The position numbers and the translations under genes are program-made. 64,000 nucleotides of DNA from CAZADA01 sp964568975 (GTDB lineage: Bacteria > Pseudomonadota > Alphaproteobacteria > Caulobacterales > Maricaulaceae). How positions within the stretch are numbered: position 1 is the first letter of the stretch; each line of letters opens with the position of its first letter. The notes under the pieces are model-generated. The model did not search any database and was not told the DNA's origin. It saw only the letters and a program-made list of their open reading frames with translations. Location of the stretch: positions 1 to 64,000 of the forward strand of contig CAZMSO010000012.1 of assembly GCA_964568975.1 (NCBI GenBank). The letters are read 5' to 3'. Below are positions 42,252 through 51,315 of the stretch, one piece after another.

Positions 42252-43454
42252 ATGGTTGATCTCGCCCCGGTTCCGGTCCACCCGCTGGCGACGACGCCGC
42301 CTGCGCCGATCCCGTTTTTGGATCTGAAGGCGCAGCAGGCGCGCATTCGCGACCGGGTGGAGGCGCGGTGGTCGGAGATCTTAGACCATGGGCGCTTCAT
42401 CCAAGGCCCTGAAGTTGAAGAGCTTGAGCGCGCCCTGTGCGCCGCCACGGGCGCAGCCGATGTGGTCGCGGTGGGCTCGGGCACGGACGCGCTCATTATG
42501 GGGCTGATGGCGCTGGGGGTCGGGGTGTCGGCGCGCGACCCGATCAGCCGCACGCGCGAGGCCACGGAAGATGCGGTTTTTATTCCCGCCTTCACCTACA
42601 ACGCCACCGCCAACGCGGTGTTGCTCGCGGGCGCGACGCCGGTCTTTGTCGATGTCGATCCCGACACCTTCAACATGGACCCCACGGATTTGGCGCGGCG
42701 GATCGCGGCGGTGCGCGCGGAGGGCCGGCTGACGCCGAAGGCTGTGATTCCCGTGGACCTTTATGGCCTGCCAGCGGATATCCCCGCGATTGAAGCCGCC
42801 GCCGACGGCCTCGCCATCCTCATTGACGGGGCGCAAAGTTTTGGCGGCCGCCTCGACGGCAAAGCCGTCGGGGGCCTCGGCCCGATGACCACGACGAGCT
42901 TTTATCCGGCCAAAGCGCTCGGCACCTATGGCGATGGCGGCGCGCTGTTTGTTAACGACGCCAATGTGGCGGCCGTGCTGCGCTCCATCCGCTGGCACGG
43001 CACCTGCGCGTGCAAGCAGGAATCCATTCGCGTGGGCTTTAATGGCCGGCTTGACTCCCTCAACTGCGCGGTTGTGACGGAAAAGCTGGGCGTTTTCGAT
43101 GATGAGCTTGCGCGCCGCAAAGAGATCGCGGCCATTTATGAAGCGCGCCTTGAGGGCGTGGTCGACCTCCACCGCCCCCGGTCGGGCCAGGAGAGCGGCT
43201 ATGGCCTCTTCACCATCGCGGTGCGCCATCGTGACCGCGTGGCGGCGGCGTTGAAGGCCGACGGCGTGCCGACGGCGGTGTATTATCGCCAGCCGCTGCA
43301 CCACATGGGCGCGTTTGCGGCCTATGCGCCGGAGGACGGGCTGCCGGCCGCGGAGCTGTTGGCGAGCCGGGTGTTGTCTTTGCCGATGCACCCGTATCTG
43401 AGCGACGCCCAAGCGCACTATATCTGCGATCGCATCGCCGCGGCCGCGGGCTGA
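42252..43454 (+). CDS. DegT/DnrJ/EryC1/StrS-family sugar aminotransferase (candidate GnnB)
   Basis: About 400 residues, PLP-dependent. IPFLDLKAQQARIRDRVEAR opens the fold. VAVGSGTDALIMGLMAL binds the cofactor phosphate, IPAFTYNATANAV follows, and DGAQSFGGRLDGK carries the Asp contacting the pyridine ring. The PLP lysine is in SFYPAKALGTYGDGGAL. The C-terminus has YYRQPLHHMGAF and LPMHPYLSDAQ. ATG 42252 has AGGAG seven bases upstream; ATG 42234 is upstream of that site and less likely. It is paired with the Gfo/Idh gene and probably makes a 3-amino nucleotide sugar, exact product inferred. Confidence 0.88.
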   Translation: MVDLAPVPVHPLATTPPAPIPFLDLKAQQARIRDRVEARWSEILDHGRFIQGPEVEELERALCAATGAADVVAVGSGTDALIMGLMALGVGVSARDPISRTREATEDAVFIPAFTYNATANAVLLAGATPVFVDVDPDTFNMDPTDLARRIAAVRAEGRLTPKAVIPVDLYGLPADIPAIEAAADGLAILIDGAQSFGGRLDGKAVGGLGPMTTTSFYPAKALGTYGDGGALFVNDANVAAVLRSIRWHGTCACKQESIRVGFNGRLDSLNCAVVTEKLGVFDDELARRKEIAAIYEARLEGVVDLHRPRSGQESGYGLFTIAVRHRDRVAAALKADGVPTAVYYRQPLHHMGAFAAYAPEDGLPAAELLASRVLSLPMHPYLSDAQAHYICDRIAAAAG

Positions 43455-43548
43455 CGCGTGCGCTGGACGCGCCGCCGGCGTGGGGCGGCCTCAGGCGTGG
43501 GCGGAGCGTGGGCTTGGCCCTCGGCGGCGCTGCGGCTAGCTAAGGTCT

Positions 43549-45240
43549 ATGACCACGCCGATCACTGACACGCTGCGTATTGCGACGGCCCAGCTCAACC
43601 CGACGGTGGGCGACATCGCCGGCAATGTGGCGAAGATCCGCGCCGCGCGGGCCGACGCCGCAGAGCAGGGCGCCGACCTGGTCGTCACGCCGGAGCTGTC
43701 GGTCGTCGGCTACCCGCCGGAGGATTTGGTGCTCAAGCCGGCCTTCGTGGCTGACGCCATGGCCGCGGCTGAGGCCCTCGCGCGCGACACGGCCGACGGC
43801 GGCCCGGCGCTGATTGTCGGGTGTCCTTGGCGGCCTGAGGGCGGCGGCGATCCTAAGCCGTTCAACGCGGCGCTCGTGCTGGATGGGGGCCGCGTCCAGG
43901 CGGTGCGGTGCAAGCGCGCCTTGCCCAATTACGGCGTGTTCGATGAACAGCGGGTGTTTCGCTCTGGTCCGCCGGCGGAGGTGGCGGCGCTGCGTGGGCT
44001 GAGCCTCGGATTGCCCGTGTGCGAGGACATTTGGTTTTCGGACGTGCCCGCCGAATTGATCGCGGCGGGGGCGGACCTTCTCATCTGCATCAACGGCTCG
44101 CCCTGGCGGCGCACAATCGGGTCTGAGCGCGACGCGGCGTTCACGGCGTGGTTCGGCGCGGGCGATGTGCCGCTTATCTTCGTCAATCAAGTCGGCGGTC
44201 AGGATGAGCTGGTGTTCGACGGCGCATCGTTTTCTTGGGATCGGACGGGGTGCGTCCAGCAGCTGGCGACGTTCGCAACTGGGCTGGACGTGGCGACGTG
44301 GCGGCGATCCGCCGACGGCGCATGGGCCTGCGCTGAGGCGGCACGGGCTGATGTCGCGGATACTGATGAGACGGTCTACCGGGCGGCGGTCATCGCGGTG
44401 CGCGACTATGTCGAGAAGAACGGCTTTCCGGGCGTCGTCCTTGGGCTTTCCGGCGGGATTGATTCCGCGCTCACGGCCGCCATCGCCGTCGACGCGCTCG
44501 GGCCGGAGCGGGTGTGGTGCGTGATGCTGCCCTCACGCTACACCAGCCAAGAGAGCCTTGAGGACGCCGCCGCGTGCGCGACGCTCTTGGGCGCGACGCT
44601 CGACACCATCACGATTGAAGCAGCGGTCGGCGCGTTCGGCGCGATGCTTGATGGTCATTTGCAGACGCCTGGCGGCGCGGTGGCTCAGGAGAACCTCCAG
44701 TCGCGGATCCGCGGGACGGCGCTGATGGCGCTCTCCAACGCTCACGGCCACATGCTCGTGACGACCGGCAACAAGTCGGAGATGGCGGTGGGTTACGCCA
44801 CGCTTTATGGCGACATGAATGGCGGCTATAACGCCTTGAAAGATCTCTATAAAACAGAGGTGTTCGCGCTCGCGCGCTGGCGCAACGCCCACCGCCCCGG
44901 GGGCCTGCGCGGCCCTGACGGCCTCGTCATCCCCCAGCGCATCATCGACAAGCCGCCGACGGCGGAGCTGCGCGCTGACCAGAAGGACGAAGACAGCCTG
45001 CCGCCCTATGAGGTTCTTGACGACATTCTGCGCGGGCTCGTCGACCGGGAGGAGGAGGTCGAGACCGTCATCGCGCGCGGTCACGACCCAGAAACCGTCG
45101 CGCGGGTGCAAAACCTGCTCTACCGGGCGGAGTACAAGCGCCGCCAAGCCCCGCCGGGCGCGAAGATCGGGGGGAAGAATTTCGGCCGCGACCGCCGCTA
45201 TCCCCTCACCAACGCCTATCGCGATCACGTGGACACCTAA
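43549..45240 (+). CDS. nadE: Glutamine-hydrolysing NAD+ synthetase
   Basis: 563 residues in two domains. The N-terminal nitrilase-type glutaminase has its Glu-Lys-Cys triad in TPELSVVGYPPED, CKRALPNYGVFDE and LPVCEDIWF. The C-terminal synthetase (from about 285) has the PP-loop LGLSGGIDSALTAA, VTTGNKSEMAVGYATLYGD, and PPTAELRADQKDEDSLPPYE. It amidates nicotinic acid adenine dinucleotide with ammonia from glutamine. ATG 43549. No operon partner is evident. Confidence 0.96.
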   Translation: MTTPITDTLRIATAQLNPTVGDIAGNVAKIRAARADAAEQGADLVVTPELSVVGYPPEDLVLKPAFVADAMAAAEALARDTADGGPALIVGCPWRPEGGGDPKPFNAALVLDGGRVQAVRCKRALPNYGVFDEQRVFRSGPPAEVAALRGLSLGLPVCEDIWFSDVPAELIAAGADLLICINGSPWRRTIGSERDAAFTAWFGAGDVPLIFVNQVGGQDELVFDGASFSWDRTGCVQQLATFATGLDVATWRRSADGAWACAEAARADVADTDETVYRAAVIAVRDYVEKNGFPGVVLGLSGGIDSALTAAIAVDALGPERVWCVMLPSRYTSQESLEDAAACATLLGATLDTITIEAAVGAFGAMLDGHLQTPGGAVAQENLQSRIRGTALMALSNAHGHMLVTTGNKSEMAVGYATLYGDMNGGYNALKDLYKTEVFALARWRNAHRPGGLRGPDGLVIPQRIIDKPPTAELRADQKDEDSLPPYEVLDDILRGLVDREEEVETVIARGHDPETVARVQNLLYRAEYKRRQAPPGAKIGGKNFGRDRRYPLTNAYRDHVDT

Positions 45241-45353
45241 GGGCGCACGCCGCAGCGGATTAAAACGCCGCAGCGCAAAAAGCCGTCGGTCGCTTGTCAC
45301 GGTTTCGCCAGAGTGTAGCGCTATCTCCGCGCGTGTAGGTCGGGGGATGCACA

Positions 45354-45716
45354 ATGAAATCATTCTTAATTGCAAGTTTTGCGGCGGTGGCGTTGGGATG
45401 CGGCGCGGTTGCGCAAGAACAGGCTGCGTTGTCTTTTGATCGCGCGATGCTGGCGACGGAGGCCGGGGCGGCTGACGTCATGCATGACGTCCACGACGTT
45501 GTGCACACAGTCTGCGCGGCGGAGCATTACCCGGGCGTGTTTATGCGCGCGATGCGCTCATGCATGCGCGACACCATGGCGCGCACGGTCGCGGCGATTA
45601 ACGCCCCGACCTTGACCACGCTTTACATGGCCGAGCTGACGCCGCGTCAGCAGAGGCGGTTTGCGCGCCGGATGCGTCGCTGGGCGCGCGCTGAGGGCGC
45701 GGCCCGGCGGGCTTAA
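45354..45716 (+). CDS. UrcA-family secreted protein
   Basis: 120 residues. A cleavable-looking signal (FLIASFAAVALGCGAVAQ) is followed by a small domain with two Cys, VHTVCAAEHYPG and MRSCMRDTMARTVAAIN. This spacing, ending in an Ala-rich helix, matches UrcA-family proteins common in Caulobacterales and sphingomonads. It is probably periplasmic. The C-terminus is unusually basic (RQQRRFARRMRRWARAEG). Function is unknown. Start ATG 45354. Confidence 0.75.
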   Translation: MKSFLIASFAAVALGCGAVAQEQAALSFDRAMLATEAGAADVMHDVHDVVHTVCAAEHYPGVFMRAMRSCMRDTMARTVAAINAPTLTTLYMAELTPRQQRRFARRMRRWARAEGAARRA

Positions 45717-45840
45717 GCTGCGGTTCCCTCCTAAACTGCAATGCTGCGCCATGGGCACGGAGCGTGCGCGCGGGAGGGGGCCGGCGTTGGGCGCGGCCTT
45801 ATCCGGTGTCGGTCTCGCCGCCCCGCGGGCTGCGCGCGGC

Positions 45841-46176
45841 TTAGCTGTCGGCGTGTCCCGCAGCGGTCGTGGAGACCACGCCATGGCGGCGCAGATCCTT
45901 GACCTCAGCGATGAGGGCGCGCAGTCGCGCCGGAATTGCCGAGGCCGGGTCCATCTCCTCGGAGACCAGACACCGCGCGCGGCGTAAAGAGCGGCCGAAC
46001 ATCACGCCTGCCACGCCAGCGCTGAGGGCGACTGCGCTGATCAGGCCCGCGGCCGCGTCGCCTCCGCCGACAAGCGCAGCCGCGATCCCCGCAATCACGG
46101 TCGCGCCGATCAGCCCAGCGCCGTAGAGCCGAAGCGCGAAAAACCCAGCCGCCGCCAGGGCCGCGGCCACCCACAT
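45841..46176 (-). CDS. Small membrane protein, unknown
   Basis: 111 residues, not recognised. Three hydrophobic stretches are visible (MWVAAALAAAGFFALRLYG, ATVIAGIAAALVGGG, LISAVALSAGVAGVMFG), then a charged tail (SLRRARCLVSEEMDPAS). Its ATG shares one base with the stop of the preceding minus-strand frame (TGATG), which suggests translational coupling and supports both as genes. It converges with the UrcA gene; the space between (45717-45840) holds no obvious terminator. Confidence 0.55.
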   Translation of the reverse strand: MWVAAALAAAGFFALRLYGAGLIGATVIAGIAAALVGGGDAAAGLISAVALSAGVAGVMFGRSLRRARCLVSEEMDPASAIPARLRALIAEVKDLRRHGVVSTTAAGHADS

Positions 46177-46430
46177 CAGGCCCCATGGATGGCGAGCATG
46201 CGCGTCAGCCGCCGGTGAAACGCTGCATCCTGCGCGGCCGCGTGCGCGTGGGCGCGAAGAGTTCCCGCTTCCAGCATCGCCCGTTCTCCATCGAATGGCT
46301 CAGCGGTGTCCGCCGCAACGGTCTGATAGGGAGGTGCGGGCGCGTGCGCCAGAAGCGTGGTCGCAACACCGCGACGCGTCGCGATCGGGGTTGACGCCCC
46401 GTCCAGCAAGGCGTCCAGCAAGGCGTCCAA
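46176..46430 (-). CDS. Small hypothetical protein, uncertain start
   Basis: Up to 84 residues from TTG 46430. There is no good ribosome-binding site for that start, so the real one may be inside. The N-terminal MDALLDALLDGAS comes from a 12-bp tandem repeat (GTCCAGCAAGGC on the plus strand, 46401-46424). The rest is Ala/His-rich (RAHAHAAAQDAAFHRRLTRM) with no known motif. Support is the one-base overlap with the following membrane-protein gene and the lack of any better frame here. Confidence 0.4.
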   Translation of the reverse strand: MDALLDALLDGASTPIATRRGVATTLLAHAPAPPYQTVAADTAEPFDGERAMLEAGTLRAHAHAAAQDAAFHRRLTRMLAIHGA

Positions 46431-46452
46431 CGCGCCGCGATAGGAGATCAGT

Positions 46453-46926
46453 ATGAGCGCCTACGCCATCGAGACACTCGACGCCCGGCCTTATCTTTAT
46501 GTCGCGGGGGAGGCGCCCCTCGAGCCTGAAGCCATGAGCGCCGTCATTGGCGCGGGCTTTGCGCGGGTCGCGGCCGCGCTTCAGGAGGCTGGAGCCGCGC
46601 CGGCCAGCCGGCCCATGGTGCTTTACACCGCGATGGATCGCGCGCGCGTGGTGTTTCGCGTGGGCTTTTTCGTCGATGAGGCGGGAGCGGCCGCAGCGGG
46701 CGGGGACGTCCAGCGTGACCGCACGCCCGGCGGGGCGACGGTGCGCGTCACCCATACCGGGCCCTATGACCAGCTGGCGAACAGCTATGAGGCCGTGATG
46801 GCGGCTTTGGCCCGCGACGGCCTTACGGCGCGCATGCCGACGTGGGAGGTTTACATCGACGATCCCGGCTGCACGCCGCCGGAGGCGTTGCGCACTGACA
46901 TTCACATACCGCTTGCGTCCTCATGA
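46453..46926 (+). CDS. GyrI-like small-molecule-binding (AraC effector-binding) protein
   Basis: 157 residues consisting of one SOUL/GyrI-like domain without an attached DNA-binding domain. Features are the opening IETLDARPYLYVAGEAPLE, VLYTAMDRARVVFRVGFFV and the family-typical GATVRVTHTGPYDQLANSYE, with the end WEVYIDDPG. Free-standing members bind small hydrophobic cations or inhibit gyrase; the specific ligand is unknown. TAGGAGAT lies just upstream of ATG 46453. gltX follows on the same strand. Confidence 0.85.
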   Translation: MSAYAIETLDARPYLYVAGEAPLEPEAMSAVIGAGFARVAAALQEAGAAPASRPMVLYTAMDRARVVFRVGFFVDEAGAAAAGGDVQRDRTPGGATVRVTHTGPYDQLANSYEAVMAALARDGLTARMPTWEVYIDDPGCTPPEALRTDIHIPLASS

Positions 46927-47038
46927 TTGGGGCGCGTGTCGACGGCGGTCGTCGATCCCCTTTCGCGGCGGCGCGGCGTGTGGCATCAGGCGGGCTTTCT
47001 TCCATCGCGCGCTGCGCGAGAGCAGGCGAAGACCGCCC

Positions 47039-48388
47039 ATGACCCGTGTTCGTTTCGCGCCTTCCCCGACGGGCCGGCTGCATGTGGGCAATTTGCGCAC
47101 GGCGCTGATGAATCAGCTGTTTGCGCTGAAAACCGACGGCCAGTTCGTTTTGCGCATCGACGACACGGATGTGGAGCGGTCCAAGGCTGAGTACGAAGAG
47201 GCGATTGAGACGGACCTCGCTTGGCTCGGCTTTCGCATCGACGTCACGCACAAACAATCGGATCGGTTTGCGCTCTACGACGCCGCGGCGGCGGCGCTGA
47301 AGGAGGCGGGGCGGCTTTATCCTTGTTATGAAACGGGCGAGGAGCTGGAGCGCAAGCGCAAGCTGCAACGGGCCCAAGGCTTGCCGCCGGTGTATGACCG
47401 CGCGGCGCTCTCGCTCGCGGCCGCCGACATCGCCGGCCTTGAGGCCGAGGGGCGCAAACCGCATTGGCGCTTTAAGCTCAGCCATGCGCGCGTGACGTGG
47501 CGCGACCTGGTGCGCGGCGACAGCGCGGTGGAGACGAGCGCGCTGTCTGACCCGATCCTCGTGCGCGACGATGGATCGTATCTCTACACCTTGCCGAGCT
47601 GCGTGGACGATCTCGAAATGGGCGTCACCCATGTGGTCCGCGGCGAGGATCATGTGACGAACTCTGGCGCACAGATTGAGATCTTCGAGGCGCTGCGCGA
47701 GACAGGATTGGCGGGGGCGACGCCGGCGTTCGCCCACACGCCGCTGTTGGTGGGCGCAGACGGCGAAAAGCTTTCAAAGCGGCTGGGCTCCTTAGCGATT
47801 GGCGATTTCCGCGATCAGGGGCTCGAGCCGATGGCGTTGTCGTCGCTGTTGGCGAAGATCGGGACGTCCGACGCCGTCGAGGCGCGCTCAGATCTCGCAA
47901 CACTGGCGGCGGAGTTTGATTTTGCGAAGATCGGCCGCGCCCCCGCCCGCTTTGACGAGGCCGAGCTGAAGCGTCTCAACGCCCAGTTTCTCCACGCCAT
48001 GTCCTTTGCGGAGGCCGCCCCGCGGCTTGAGGCGCTGGGCGTTCGCGGGGATGCGGCGTTTTGGGAGGCTGTGCGCGCCAATCTCGCGGTGTTCGCGGAC
48101 GCTGCGCCCTGGTGGCGGGTGGTGGCGGGGCCCATCGAGCCTGTGATTGACGACGCGGAGTTCGCCGCGACGGCCGCAACGCTCTTGCCCGCCGGCCCCT
48201 ATGACGATGCGAGCTGGGGGGCGTTTACACAGCGGGTGAAGGCGGAGACCGGCGCGAAGGGCAAACAGCTCTTTATGCCGTTGCGCTTAGCCCTGACGGG
48301 CCAGCCGCGCGGCCCGGAGATGGACCGGTTGTTCGCCCTCATCGGCCCGGACAAAGCCGAGAAGCGGCTACGGGGCGAGCCCGCTTAG
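47039..48388 (+). CDS. gltX: Glutamate--tRNA ligase
   Basis: Class I aminoacyl-tRNA synthetase charging tRNA(Glu), and often tRNA(Gln), with glutamate. 449 residues, shorter than classical GluRS; alphaproteobacteria often have two GluRS, and this fits the shorter one. The HIGH-type motif is PSPTGRLHVGNLR, followed by LRIDDTDVERSKAEYEEAI. The KMSKS-type motif is GEKLSKRLGS. A C-terminal anticodon-binding region is present (KAETGAKGKQLFMPLRLALT). ATG 47039 gives the conserved MTRVRFAPSPTG start. Its stop overlaps the end of the next, convergent gene by four bases. Confidence 0.94.
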   Translation: MTRVRFAPSPTGRLHVGNLRTALMNQLFALKTDGQFVLRIDDTDVERSKAEYEEAIETDLAWLGFRIDVTHKQSDRFALYDAAAAALKEAGRLYPCYETGEELERKRKLQRAQGLPPVYDRAALSLAAADIAGLEAEGRKPHWRFKLSHARVTWRDLVRGDSAVETSALSDPILVRDDGSYLYTLPSCVDDLEMGVTHVVRGEDHVTNSGAQIEIFEALRETGLAGATPAFAHTPLLVGADGEKLSKRLGSLAIGDFRDQGLEPMALSSLLAKIGTSDAVEARSDLATLAAEFDFAKIGRAPARFDEAELKRLNAQFLHAMSFAEAAPRLEALGVRGDAAFWEAVRANLAVFADAAPWWRVVAGPIEPVIDDAEFAATAATLLPAGPYDDASWGAFTQRVKAETGAKGKQLFMPLRLALTGQPRGPEMDRLFALIGPDKAEKRLRGEPA

Positions 48389-49350
48389 CCTGGCGGCGCG
48401 GCTTCCGGGGCGCCGATCGCGGCGGGCGGCGGCGCGACAATCGGCGCAGCGGCCGGAGGCTCCGGCATCGGCGCGACTAAGTGGGCGGAGGCGCAGCCGG
48501 AATCGTCTACGCCAGCCTCCTCGCGCCCGCCGCGCGCTGATGCGGCCGTAATCGCAACCGCGGCGTCCGGCTGCGACAACGCGAACAGCGCGCGCGTGCG
48601 CAGATCCAAATAGCTCGGCCGCGCTCCGTCATAGACGCCCAAATCAGCTTCGCCGCGGCAATTGTAGCTGTTGACGTGCCACGCGCGCGCGTCCGGGTCG
48701 CCGGTGCGTTGGCGCACCACCATCGTGCGTGCAGCGTACGAGCCGAGGCTGACGGTGTGCGGCCAGGCCGGCCCGTCCGGCACCAGCACGAACACGACAT
48801 CTTGGCGCAGCTCGGGGTCGAAGGCGCTGAATTCCAACGCCAGAATCGGTCCGTTGGGGCTTTTGATGGTTTCTTTGAACGCCGCGACGCCTGCGTCGGC
48901 CGTCCATCGCAGCCAGCGCGCAATGAACACGTCGCGCTCGCGGATGAAGGCCTCTGCGTCCCCGAGCGCGGCGTAGGCGCTCATCAACGCCCAGCTCATG
49001 GGCGGCACGAATGCGCCGGGATCTGCATCACGCAGCGTTGTGAGATAGCCCGCCGCGGCCGCCGGATCGCCTAAGGCCGCGCTCGTCACTCCCGCCAGAA
49101 AGAACGCTTGAAAGGTGCGTGGGCCGGGACCGCACGCCGCCGCGACCCGCGCGCTGGCGGCGCGCGCGTCTTCCAGCGCGCCGCGCTCCACGGCGGCGTT
49201 GGCGCGGCGGTCTTGCACGGCGATGAACGCGTCAGTGCAGACATCTTGGGCTCGCGCCGAAAACCCGCCCGCCGTCGTGGCCGCAAGGGCCGCGGCAAGC
49301 GCGACACCCACGGCGTCGGCGGCGCAGGGGCGCGGAGTGTGTGTCGCCAT
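48385..49350 (-). CDS. Exported hypothetical protein
   Basis: 321 residues. Signal-like N-terminus (VGVALAAALAATTAGGFSARAQ) with probable cleavage after AQ, then a helical repeat-like part (AAVERGALEDARAASARVAAA) suggesting TPR-like packing. The middle has Trp- and Tyr-rich segments with Cys residues (HVNSYNCRGEADLGVYD), and the C-terminal 35 residues are Pro/Ala-rich. No known family was recognised. ATG 49350. It converges with gltX. The region upstream carries the GGCC-rich repeats at 49393-49466. Confidence 0.72.
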   Translation of the reverse strand: MATHTPRPCAADAVGVALAAALAATTAGGFSARAQDVCTDAFIAVQDRRANAAVERGALEDARAASARVAAACGPGPRTFQAFFLAGVTSAALGDPAAAAGYLTTLRDADPGAFVPPMSWALMSAYAALGDAEAFIRERDVFIARWLRWTADAGVAAFKETIKSPNGPILALEFSAFDPELRQDVVFVLVPDGPAWPHTVSLGSYAARTMVVRQRTGDPDARAWHVNSYNCRGEADLGVYDGARPSYLDLRTRALFALSQPDAAVAITAASARGGREEAGVDDSGCASAHLVAPMPEPPAAAPIVAPPPAAIGAPEAAPPG

Positions 49351-49392
49351 CGTCTCCTCGCGCTCAGCCGCGGCGCGGCGGCGCTCCTTATC

Positions 49393-49466
49393 GGGCCTGG
49401 GCCGCTGGGCCGCTGGGCCGGGGTCGGCCCGGTCCTGCCCAAGCCGGCCCAGTCCTGCCCAGGCCC
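49393..49466. terminator. Long inverted repeat in GGCC-rich sequence downstream of the LOG gene
   Basis: GGGCCTGGGC (49393-49402) and GCCCAGGCCC (49457-49466) are perfect 10-bp arms. The space between them holds short GGGCCGCT and GGTC(CT)TGCCC repeats that can pair further. It lies just after the stop of the minus-strand LOG gene, so it could end that transcript. No T-run. Confidence 0.45.
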
Positions 49467-49468
49467 GC

Positions 49469-50053
49469 TCAGGCCGGCTCGAGCCGGGCCGCGCACGCCG
49501 CCCGGCACGCCGCCACGGCGTCGTCGGGTCTCTGAGCCCGTTGAGCGAGGCCCATCAGCCGCGCCGGTGCGAACTCTTCGCTGATCATATGGGCGATCAA
49601 GGCGAAAAACGGATCCCAATAGCCGTCATCGTCTAAAAACACGATCGGCTTGTCTCGCCCCAAAAGGCCAAGGCGCGCAAGCGACAGCATCTCCACCGCC
49701 TCCTCCAGCGTGCCGAGGCCGCCGGGCAACACCACAAAGGCGTCCGCCAGCTGGGCCATGGCCGCTTTGCGGTCCGCAAGCGCGGCCACTTCAATGAGCT
49801 CAATGGCGGGATCCACGGTTTCGCGGCCGATCAAACAGGTGGGATAAACCCCGATCACAGCGCCGCCGCCGTCGCGGGCGCCGTCCGCGGCCGCGGCCAT
49901 CAGCCCGCCCGCGCCGCCGCCATAAACAAGGCGCGCGCCGGCGGCTGCGATCTGGGCGCCCAAACGCCGCGCCAGAGCGCTGCGTCCGGGGTCGCGTCCG
50001 GGGCCGGCGCCGGCGAAGACGGCGAGTGTGGGCGGAACGTCCAAATCACGCAT
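49469..50053 (-). CDS. LOG-family protein (cytokinin riboside 5'-monophosphate phosphoribohydrolase type)
   Basis: 194 residues. Family motifs are LVYGGGAGGLMAAAADG and the catalytic PGGLGTLEEAVEML, with VIGVYPTCL before them. LOG proteins hydrolyse nucleoside 5'-monophosphates to base and ribose 5-phosphate. The plant enzyme makes active cytokinins; in bacteria the role is usually purine salvage or unknown. ATG 50053 matches the normal length; a longer frame to 50647 overlaps the divergent LysM gene and is spurious. Confidence 0.9.
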   Translation of the reverse strand: MRDLDVPPTLAVFAGAGPGRDPGRSALARRLGAQIAAAGARLVYGGGAGGLMAAAADGARDGGGAVIGVYPTCLIGRETVDPAIELIEVAALADRKAAMAQLADAFVVLPGGLGTLEEAVEMLSLARLGLLGRDKPIVFLDDDGYWDPFFALIAHMISEEFAPARLMGLAQRAQRPDDAVAACRAACAARLEPA

Positions 50054-50158
50054 AAGAGTCTCACATGGTCGGCGGTTGTTGCCAGGGATTCGCGCCGCCT
50101 TTAGATTACCGGAAGGCGGGCTGGTCGGCGACCCGTCCTCAAGGGAGTCCGCAACGCC

Positions 50159-51223
50159 ATGGAAGATCGCCGCGCGCTTGTCATCGCCTTCTTTGTCGCG
50201 GTCGCTTTGCTGGCCGGCGGCGCGGCGACGTATCTCATGCGTGGCGACGCCGACCGGACGGCGGGGCCGGGCTCGGTTGCGGATCTCGGTCCGGCTGAGC
50301 GGGTGGATGATCGGCCTGTGGCGCGCATCGACCCCGAGCCGGAGACCGAGGCGGCCCCGTCTGTGATGGCGCCGGCGGTGGAGCCGGAACCCGCGGCGCC
50401 GGCGCGAATCGCGCCTCCGAGCTTCGACATTGTGCGCGTCGATCCCACGGGCGCGGCCACGATCGCCGGCCGCGGGGCGAGCGGTGCGACGGCCATTGTG
50501 CTCGCTGACGGCGCGCCTCTGACGGAGGTGCGCATTGACGCGGGCGGGGAGTGGGTGGTGATCCTCGACGACCCGCTGCCCTCGGGGGCGGTGGAGCTGT
50601 CGCTGGTGATGCGCATGCCGACAGGCCAGGAAGTGCGCTCGGAGCAAGTGGTGATTGTGTCGGTTCCAGAAAGCCGCGACACCAAGCCGCTTGTCGTGCT
50701 GGGAAGCCCGGGCGGCGCGAGCCGGGTGTTGCAGTCGCCCTTGTCGGATTCCGGTCAGCCCTTAGCGCTCTTGGCGATTGATTATGATGACGCGGGCGGG
50801 GTGATTTTCTCCGGCCGCGCGGAGCCCGGCTCGCGGGTGCGCGTGTTGGCTGACCGCGTGCAGGTGGGCGAGGCGCGAGTGGGCGCGGACGGGACGTGGT
50901 CGCTGGTGGCGGGCTCATCGCTGGCGCCGGGCGTGTACAATTTGCAAATCGACCAGCTGGACCGGCTCGGTCGGGTCACGGCCGTGATTGTGGCGCCGTT
51001 TGAGCGCGCCGCGCCAGAGGCGTTGGCGGAGATCGGGCCGCGCACTGTGGTGGTGCAGCCAGGCAACTCTCTGTGGCGGCTCGCGCGCCGGCTTTACGGC
51101 TCGGGATGGCAATACACTGTCATTTACGCAGCCAATGAATCCCAGATCCGCGACCCGAATTTGATTTATCCCGGCCAAGTGTTTGAGGCGCCGGAGGTTG
51201 AGGGCGAGGCCGATCGCGGCTGA
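50159..51223 (+). CDS. Membrane-anchored LysM-domain protein
   Basis: 354 residues. One N-terminal membrane anchor (ALVIAFFVAVALLAGGAATY) and a Pro/Glu/Ala-rich linker (about 35-95). Two beta-sandwich Ig-like regions follow (FDIVRVDPTGAATIAGRGAS and IFSGRAEPGSRVRVLADRV). The C-terminal LysM domain reads VVVQPGNSLWRLARRLYGSG, then IYAANESQIRDPNLIYPGQVF. LysM binds peptidoglycan, so it is probably periplasmic and wall-associated. This LysM-with-Ig layout is common in alphaproteobacteria. ATG 50159. Confidence 0.88.
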   Translation: MEDRRALVIAFFVAVALLAGGAATYLMRGDADRTAGPGSVADLGPAERVDDRPVARIDPEPETEAAPSVMAPAVEPEPAAPARIAPPSFDIVRVDPTGAATIAGRGASGATAIVLADGAPLTEVRIDAGGEWVVILDDPLPSGAVELSLVMRMPTGQEVRSEQVVIVSVPESRDTKPLVVLGSPGGASRVLQSPLSDSGQPLALLAIDYDDAGGVIFSGRAEPGSRVRVLADRVQVGEARVGADGTWSLVAGSSLAPGVYNLQIDQLDRLGRVTAVIVAPFERAAPEALAEIGPRTVVVQPGNSLWRLARRLYGSGWQYTVIYAANESQIRDPNLIYPGQVFEAPEVEGEADRG

Positions 51224-51315
51224 GCCGCCACAACGATCGCGCGTCGCCGCCTCGATCCCGCCGCCCTTGGGGCGTGTGACTGGCGGCGGCGCCGGGCGCG
51301 GCCTATCTCCCCGTC

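Noticed and set aside
50053..50647. N-terminal extension of the LOG protein
   Set aside because: It would overlap the divergent LysM gene and is non-conserved basic sequence.
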